A DNA stretch of 64,000 bases from NCBI GenBank assembly GCA_001600415.1, contig BCJX01000005.1:1730008-1794007 (forward strand). The letters are read 5' to 3'. The translations under genes and the position numbers were made by a program. Within the stretch, counting starts at the first letter, position 1; each line of letters starts with the position of its first letter. Positions 57,551 to 64,000 of this stretch are shown one piece after another. Source of the DNA: Pascua guehoae (lineage: Eukaryota > Basidiomycota > Tremellomycetes > Trichosporonales > Trichosporonaceae). The notes beneath the pieces are model-generated. The model searched no databases, was not told where the DNA came from, and saw nothing but the letters and a program-made list of their open reading frames with translations.

Positions 57551-57583
57551 GAATACTGTGCACTGTGCAGCTGCACAGTATTC
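57551..57583. repeat. Inverted repeat, 12-bp arms
   Basis: GAATACTGTGCA (57551-57562) and its exact complement TGCACAGTATTC (57572-57583) flank a 9-nt loop, in non-coding DNA. Confidence 0.85.
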
Positions 57584-59584
57584 AAGCTGCGGCGCATACG
57601 GATTTGGAGTTGCAAATTTTGCCACGAGCCGGAAATAATCCATCCAAGCCATACCGGTACAGGTCGGTCCGTCCCATGGCAATGTTTCCATTGCACGAGA
57701 AGGGGAGGTCATGTCTTGGTTCTCTCGGCGTTTCCTGGCCCGGCATGCCCAGCCAACTATGTACCGACTGCTGCCAAAGGAGTTCCTGAAGGGTGCAACG
57801 ATATACAGGGCGGGGGCCTGATCAGCTGCACAAGTTACCAACGGTGTGCATCAAGCCTGATTTCATTGGCACCAGGCAGCTGCAGGCAGGGAACGAGAGC
57901 GGGCTCGGGTGTCGTGAGGGAGAAGTAGGCTTATGTCAGTCACTTCGATCATGGGACCTCGGTCTTGGTTTCAACGGCATGGTACCAAGTTGGGTACGGG
58001 ATCGTTTCACGCATTTTGCCTGTCAAACGGAGAATGGACAACAAAAGCCCTTGTCAATGCACAACCGACAACACAAGCCAAGCGTCGGGTGAACACGGTG
58101 CGAGCCAGTTAGCGCGCTGAACGGGGGTTCGGATGGAGCAATCTCGCACTGGGCTTGGGTGGTGGTGGTGGTGGCGGTGTTGCCATGGCGTTTTCGGCGT
58201 CGAAGCAATGACGGCAGTGGTGCCAAGTTAGGCTGGTGGGCCCACCTCGAAGGTAGGATCGCATTCAGCATGCAATCAGAATAAGAAATACACCGACAAT
58301 GGTGGGGATCAGTTGTGTGTCCCTGAAACCATGAACAGTTGCGATCGTCAGCCACAAGGAGCTCCCATCTCTGCCACCTGGGACACCTTGACGCGTCCGG
58401 CGACGCGTAGCACACGAGAGCAAGGAAATGGTGACGAGGTTTCAGCTCCCGTGGCTGTTCAATATCCCATGTGGCGGGACGCGCGCATGCATGCATTCAC
58501 TTTCGGGTGAACTCGAGTTGACTCGAATGGTGGGTGGGTGGTGGGGGATGGTGGTGGTTTCACGAGGCTGACGGCATGCACCTATTGTCCTTTGCTCAAT
58601 GATCTTGTGCTCCAGGAGGGGGCAATGTAACGAGCAGGTACCGAACAGGGGGTAAACCTCCGACAGTCGCCGTCTACCGGATCCACTGGAATCGGTAGCT
58701 TGGTTAGCTCAGAGTGATGGCACAGTTGGGAACCCCGCTGGCCCGCCGTGACACCCCCCCTCACGTGCTAGCAACTGTTTCGGCGCCCAGACGAGCAGAG
58801 GCCCGCGCGGGGCCATAGGGGGCCGTGAAGGGGACCATGACGGCGGGTGACAATTTGTGATTTGTGCCCATCGGCGGCCCAACCTTGGAGCTAGGCGTCG
58901 AGCTTGGCGTGAGAAAAATGCTACCACATTCAGGGGTTTGGTACCTCATCGTGCCATTGTTGTGATCGCTCAGAAGTTGCTTTGGGACAGATGCACTTCA
59001 GAAAAAAGAACTCTTGGCCATCAATAGAAGCGCAGCGGAGATTATCGGATGCGGAAGTCCTGAGACTGGGGGGGCCTTGTTGGGGTGGGAGTAGTGATCG
59101 ACACCCCAATGTCAGCTAGCAGAAGAGCATCATCACAGGCACATCCCTTAGGATCAACTAGCCTGGCCAAAGAGAGACAACATACCTCGGGCTGGCCCTG
59201 AACGCTCTCGCAACTTGGTGGCGCACACGAAATTTGGGTGGGTGCCGGATTTGAACACGAACCATGGGCGGTGGAGAGGAGCCCAGTTGCCGGCAGCTTT
59301 CCAGGCCGGGGCTCGGGTGCCTGTAAAGTTGTGCCTAGCATCTCTGGCCTCAGGGTCCGACCAGCATTAATGAAGGGCCCAGGGGCCTGCAGGCCGTGTG
59401 CTTGTTTGTGCTTGTGGGTGGTGCCATTGTGGCTGCTTGAGACTTCAAGCTCTGACGAAAAACACAAGGGTCGCCAGAGAGACAGACATTTAGGGCCCAG
59501 CGTGTGACACATGCACATTGAGGCAGAAGGTGAATCTCGCTCGGATGGCACGCTCCGCGCGTGCCGACACCACTCGCCTCGACA

Positions 59585-59627
59585 GTCAGTCTGCGCGCAC
59601 GCCGTTGCGCGTTGCGCGCAGACTGAC
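59585..59627. repeat. Inverted repeat, 15-bp arms, upstream of the aquaporin gene
   Basis: GTCAGTCTGCGCGCA (59585-59599) and TGCGCGCAGACTGAC (59613-59627) are perfect complements around a 13-nt loop that itself contains GCGC words. The repeat lies about 290-335 nt before the aquaporin ATG. Confidence 0.9.
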
Positions 59628-59827
59628 AGTCACCCGTTGCTAATCTCGAGTAACCGCTGAGGTCAGTGGCCGGCTGCCGGGGTTGGCTCCTAGGGTCCTG
59701 TGGCGGGTTTGGAGCAGGCAGAAACGCTCACGAGCTCACGCTGGAGCTTGCTTGACGTGGAGAGAGCCGTCTCGCAGTGCTGTTCGGCAGCAGAGCAAAA
59801 ACCCTTCGTGCGAGGGGTTGTAAACAC

Positions 59828-59836
59828 ATAAAAGGA
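59828..59836 (+). promoter_or_regulatory. TATA-like element of the aquaporin gene
   Basis: CATAAAAGG lies about 85-93 nt before the ATG, a typical distance for fungal TATA promoters. Confidence 0.5.
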
Positions 59837-59920
59837 CAGCCGGGGGAGCGCGTCTTTGAGGTTTATCGCCCACTCCGCTTATTTTTGTTTACACGACTGT
59901 ACATTTTCTGAACCACCACC

Positions 59921-60874
59921 ATGTCCGAACACACCGTCAACGTGGACAAGCCCCAGGCCGCGCCTCTGGCCGTCAACCCTCCCCCCAAGCGTCTCCTCAA
60001 CATTGCCGCCATGGGCACCACCAAGAACCGTGAGTGGCAACGAGCGCGTCGTACAATATTGGGGTGCTGACAGAGCCAACAGTTGGTATCACTGTCATTG
60101 GCGAGTTCTGCGGCACCTTCCTCTTCCTCCTCTTCGCCTACTGCGGCATCATGGTCGGCAAGTCGTCGGTCAGCGCCAACGGCTACGCCGAGTCGCCCGC
60201 CACCTCGGGCGAGTTCCTCGTCTTCCTCCTCTACGGAGCCTCGTGCTTTGGCTGCTCGGTCGCCATCAGCGTCTGGATCTTCTACCGTGTCTCGGGTGGT
60301 CTCTTCAACCCCGCCATCACCTTTGCCTTTATGATCGCCGGCCTCATGCACCCCATCAAGGGCGTGGTCGTCTTCATCACCCAGCTCGTCGCGGGTATCG
60401 CCGCCGCTGGTGTCGCCGAGGGCCTCACCCCTGGCAAGCTCGCCGTTGACAACGGCCTTGGTCGTGAGTATATTCATTCATTTAGTCATGTCATTTGCTA
60501 ACCCCCTCGCAGCCCACGTTACCGTCGCCCAGGGCTTCTTCCTCGAGATGTTCGGCACTGCCCTTCTCGTCATCACCGTCTTCATGCTCGCCGTCGAGAA
60601 GCACCGCGCGACCTTCCTTGCCCCCATCGGCATCGGAATCGCCCTCTTCATGGGCCACATGGTCTGCATCTACTACACCGGCGCCGGCCTCAACCCCGCC
60701 CGTACCCTCGGCCCGGCCGTCGTCGAGAAGGTCTTCCCCGGCTACCACTGGATCTACTGGATCGGCCCCGGTGTCGGTGGCATGCTCGCCGCTGCCATCT
60801 GGAAGCTCCTCAAGGTCCTCAAGTACGAGGAGGCCAACTCGAACCAGGACAGCGACGGCCTCACCATCGTTTAA
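59921..60874 (+). CDS. Aquaporin (MIP family)
   Basis: Three exons (59921-60029, 60083-60463, 60513-60874) give 283 residues with six TM helices and two NPA half-helices: G-L-F-N112-P-A-I-T and G-L-N224-P-A-R-T. The filter Arg is R227 and a His (H212 in FMGHMV) sits in helix 5. The residue after R227 is Thr followed by LGP, not the Asp of glycerol facilitators. These features point to an orthodox water channel. The first 36 residues and the last 20 (EEANSNQDSDGLTIV) are cytoplasmic. It should pass water across the plasma membrane. Codons are highly biased, suggesting strong expression. Introns 1 and 2 are 53 and 49 nt. Confidence 0.95.
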
Positions 60875-63800
60875 GCGATCCAGAACGTCGGCTGGTGCCT
60901 GCACATCACTTTTGCCATCTTTGGGGGCCCTACATTGCCCCGCGGCACTACTACTAGCCTAGTGCCTCATTACAGCCCGGTGCTGCCCATCTCTCCTGCA
61001 TCACCCTTAATACCTACGTCTACATACGTCATGTCCCATACAAGCATTGGACTCTGGACTTTGAACTGCTTGCAGTACACGCGCTTATGAATCGCATTAT
61101 TGCATACTACAGTACAGTACATTCTGAGCACAAAACGGAGTGGCAGCAACGAGAGCAAGGAGACGACTGATCTGACGAGCGTACCACGCAGTATGGCCCC
61201 GCTCCTCCTAACATCTCCGGAATCCGCATACCGTCTGGCATGCTTCGCACCTTGCATCTCGCACCTCGAAAAATCTAACAAACACCAATCCGACGCCGCC
61301 GGAAGTGTGCGTGCCGTGCCGCAGCAGACCGACGCCTCCACACCCGACTGCCACAAGACGCCTCCGCCTCCCACGCCACGACGCCACAAAAAGCTTACCG
61401 GAACATCAACGACGTCGGCCAAGGTCGCTAAGTCTGCGGAACGCACGTACAGAGAACGGTATGGCATACCGTCCAAGCAAACGTCCGGGCCCACACGATC
61501 GGGTCGAGCTGAGACTGATATGCAACGACGTCAAGGCGGCACCTCTGAATTGGACCAACAAGGCCACTGGCGCTTTTTGGTAGAGGGGTGCGAGGTGGCG
61601 GTGGCGCTGTGCCTGGGGTGCGGAGCCCAATATTCTGGTGACCACCCCTCCCTCCCTCCCAGTACCCCGGTTCGTCAGCCACCATTTGTCCATTTGGCCC
61701 ACAGAAGCCACCAAACAAACATGTCAGCTGCTTCGGCCACTCCGAAACAAGACACGGACAGTTGCCCACGTCTGCATCGTCGCGGACATGGCCGTGCTCG
61801 GCGGAGCTGAGTAGAGCCCCACCTCGGTGCCGGGTGCTCGGGGCTGTGCAAGTGCTGCGCAGGTGGAGTCGAGTCCGTTGCAAAACACAAACCGCTTGTG
61901 TATTACTGTACTTCGGCGTCGCAAGCCGCCTCCCTCCATACACTTTTGAGGTTAGGGTTGGAACGGCTTAAACTCGGCATCATCGTGGCAAAATAAACTA
62001 CTTGCTCTCCACATGGTATTCGTACCAGAACCCTCCTTTTGCTCGGCCATTAGCTACCGTACCATTTTGGTCTTTCATATACAGTTTGGACTAGCGCCTA
62101 ATAATGCACGGCCGTCTCCTCCCTGCAGCGCACATGGCGCCTTGCTGCTAGTCCTGCAGATGGGATAGCACAAAAGGCGGGCGCCGTGTTCTTGGTTATC
62201 CCAGTAGTAGTGGGTGGCGCTGCACTGTTGGAGATCAATTGGCAACGTCGCCTGGATGGACGTGCAACGGCTTCGATTGCACGACGCCACAAGAGGCATG
62301 GGTGTGAAAGTGGCACGGAGAAGGGCTAGCAGTGTCGCATACTGTAAGACTAGAGCAGCACTAGAGTGAGCGCCGATCTGCATATGACGGCAACAAGCTC
62401 GGCAGCAGAATGCTAGTCAACGGTTCCAGTTTAGCACCGTTCGGTGTTCCGGGTGAATGTTAGGAGTCTGTATTGCCGTTGGGCTGGTAGAACCAAACTC
62501 GACAATTGTCTCGGCGCGGTGTCAGCGAGGTGGGTATCAAAGGTGTTTTGACATGGTCTGTGTCACATCGTAGCCAGTTTGGAGGTGAATTAGACTAGCA
62601 AAGGTCACATGGCGGGTGAGGGGAACGAACGACGTTCACGAGTTCAGGCAGAGTCCGCAGGGTTTACCCGCATCAAGTCCCATCGACCGCACGGGCTGAG
62701 ACAACGTCAGGCGTTATCTCGTCGAGCGCATTGTTGTGCTTCCCCTTTGTTCATAGCAGTTCAGGACGTCTTCGGAGCGGGATCTTGTTGCCACCTGCAC
62801 TCTGGTCGTATGGCTGGAATGGATCTTGCTTCACTTCCCACTTCACCAATGACACCCAGGGGCCATTAGAGTTGAGTTATACCAGTGTCACCACTGCGCT
62901 CCCTTAGATCACTCCCTCGAGATCCAGGAGTGCCAAGCCATTGCCCACGGGGTCCCCCGAGCAGCTCCAACGTCTCCGCAACGCCACAGTTGTCTTGATC
63001 ACGGGGAGCGGGGCGCGGGGATGATGACAAGATCGAGACGTTCCCGCATTTTGGAGCTCGAACTGCTGCGCACGGATGTTGTAGAGGAGCGTGTGGGCCG
63101 CTACAGAGGTCGGCTACGTCTAGTCGTATACGGCTCTTGGGAAGTCTGCCCCGGCCTCTTTACTCTGCAGCTCTTTCAAACAGGCGAGTTCAAAGGGAGG
63201 CAACGGAGCACATCGCCATGCCAAGGTTGATTCTGTCCTCTATCATTCCACAGAAGTGGCACACATGAGCGCTGCGGAATTGGTAATAACGCTCGTTGGG
63301 GGCGCAGGCTGACGCTGTCTCGCTCTGCAGAGCACGCGACCTGCATGCCTCGGCATCCCTGCGCCCCTCACTGGCCTCACCAGCCTTTTTGTCAGATTGT
63401 GTCTATGAACTGAACACATGTTTCACCATCGGTGTAAATTAGAGACTACTGGCGTTTCGGCGACACAAATGTCAGTGACTGACGCACCAATGCAGACACC
63501 GATGAGCCATTACTTACATGAGCAATAACCTGTCAGCTATGACCAACATGCCACTCTCGTTCTGCTCTCGATGTACTCGCGGTCGACATCCGTGTCTCGG
63601 TGGCAATCATGGAGTGCGACCACGTTGGGACCCTGGCCGAACTCGGTGGTCGTGGGGTGAGCGGTCCAAGTCGAAGACGACGAGTCGGCCTCTGAAAGCC
63701 AGTAGGGGCCCAGCAACCTACAGCCCGAAACGTTGGTGATTCCAACAGTATCTCCGTGGTACAGGTGCGTCTGGAAACCCTTGAGACTGCTAGGCTGAGC

Positions 63801-64000
63801 TCGGGGGCGGGCGAAGCTGCACACGGATACTCTGTGCTGTGGATCAAGGCAGTGGCGCGACATGTGATCACACTGACATTTTCAGCTCGTGCCGACCTCC
63901 ATGCCCAACAAACGCGCCTTGCCCGCTCCCATGCTCACTGTGGAGTGCTCACAACTGTCCGGATGCACCGGTATGCAAGTGGGCAGTTACATGCCAGCCT
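60875..64000. other. 3.1-kb terminal stretch without recognised genes
   Basis: The first 200 bases are the aquaporin 3' flank. An open plus frame at about 61190-61810 and a minus frame at 63537-63863 are unbiased in codon use and match nothing known to me. No tRNA or mobile element was seen. Confidence 0.5.

Larger units (their letters stand above)
56045..59920. other. 3.9-kb gene-poor stretch before the aquaporin gene
   Basis: No gene was recognised. Two inverted repeats are listed separately (57551-57583 and 59585-59627). AAGACA/CTCTAAGACA words recur at 56570-56900. The final 100 bases hold the aquaporin core promoter with ATAAAAG at 59829. Confidence 0.55.

Noticed and set aside
58694..58770. 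GGTTAGCTCAGAGTG, like a tRNA D-arm
   Set aside because: No anticodon stem or T-arm follows at the right distance.
59235..59300. Possible minus-strand tRNA with GTTCAAATCC box and CCGGC/GCCGG ends
   Set aside because: Only about 60 nt would be enclosed, with no D-arm and no 5-bp T-stem.
61190..61810. About 200-codon plus-strand frame after the aquaporin
   Set aside because: Low-complexity Ser/Thr/Pro/Arg translation with no bias or family; more likely chance.
63537..63863. 109-codon minus-strand frame near the window end
   Set aside because: Reads plausibly but has no recognisable motif and unbiased codons; could only be judged with sequence beyond the window.
1..64000. CRISPR arrays, insertion sequences, LTR or DNA transposons, rRNA genes
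   Set aside because: No regularly spaced repeats, terminal repeats, transposase or reverse-transcriptase motifs, or rRNA sequence were seen; the tandem arrays found are simple minisatellites.

Overview
The window looks like nuclear DNA of a basidiomycetous yeast, most likely of the Tremellomycetes (Trichosporonales-like). The evidence is intron-rich genes, many introns of about 35-65 nt with CTAAC/CTGAC-type branch sites just before AG, strongly GC-ending codons, long AT-richer intergenic stretches, and a gene set typical of soil or aromatic-degrading yeasts. The lineage is an inference; no marker gene is present to prove it.

Layout: (1) 1.2-2.9 kb, minus: nuclear-looking protein with a long K/E/A-rich helix; its second intron carries an antisense fragment of NADPH-adrenodoxin reductase. 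(2) 3.4-6.0 kb, minus: 8-exon sugar-porter-like MFS transporter. (3) 9.06-10.6 kb, plus: intronless CYP53-type P450 (benzoate 4-hydroxylase family). (4) 11.9-12.5 kb: decayed 3' copy of the Tyr/Thr-rich four-TM protein whose intact gene lies at 15.7-17.4 kb. (5) 18.5-20.5 kb, minus: AAAP amino-acid transporter. (6) 22.1-25.0 kb, plus: epoxide hydrolase with unusually long, repeat-filled introns. (7) 25.7-26.4 kb, plus: methyltransferase. (8) 27.3-31.6 kb, minus: 1,223-residue two-TM glycoprotein with a repeat-rich tail. (9) 36.8-38.4 kb, minus: DUF2804 protein; 39.1-41.1 kb, minus: second AAAP transporter. (10) 44.9-45.4 and 47.0-47.5 kb, plus: two paralogous secreted cysteine-rich peptide precursors. 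(11) 48.1-49.0 kb, plus: small two-TM protein; 49.24-49.33 kb, minus: intron-containing tRNA-His(GTG). (12) 49.9-52.4 kb, minus: secreted copper amine oxidase. (13) 54.2-56.0 kb, plus: GDSL phospholipase B-like secreted lipase. (14) 59.9-60.9 kb, plus: aquaporin. Everything beyond 60.9 kb appears non-coding.

Functionally the window is dominated by uptake and membrane proteins (MFS, two AAAP transporters, aquaporin, two unassigned membrane proteins), secreted proteins (amine oxidase, GDSL lipase, two peptide precursors) and detoxification/catabolism enzymes (CYP53, epoxide hydrolase, methyltransferase). There is no evident single pathway cluster. The most interesting items are the two tandem peptide genes: signal peptide, propeptide, a Kex2-type KR site, then a roughly 50-residue domain matching the cysteine-stabilised alpha-beta (defensin) signature. 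The next are the reductase fragment inside an intron, the intact/decayed pair of Tyr-rich membrane proteins, and the repeat-laden introns and tails. All gene models were built by hand from frame, splice sites and family resemblance; exon joins were checked for phase but not against transcripts.
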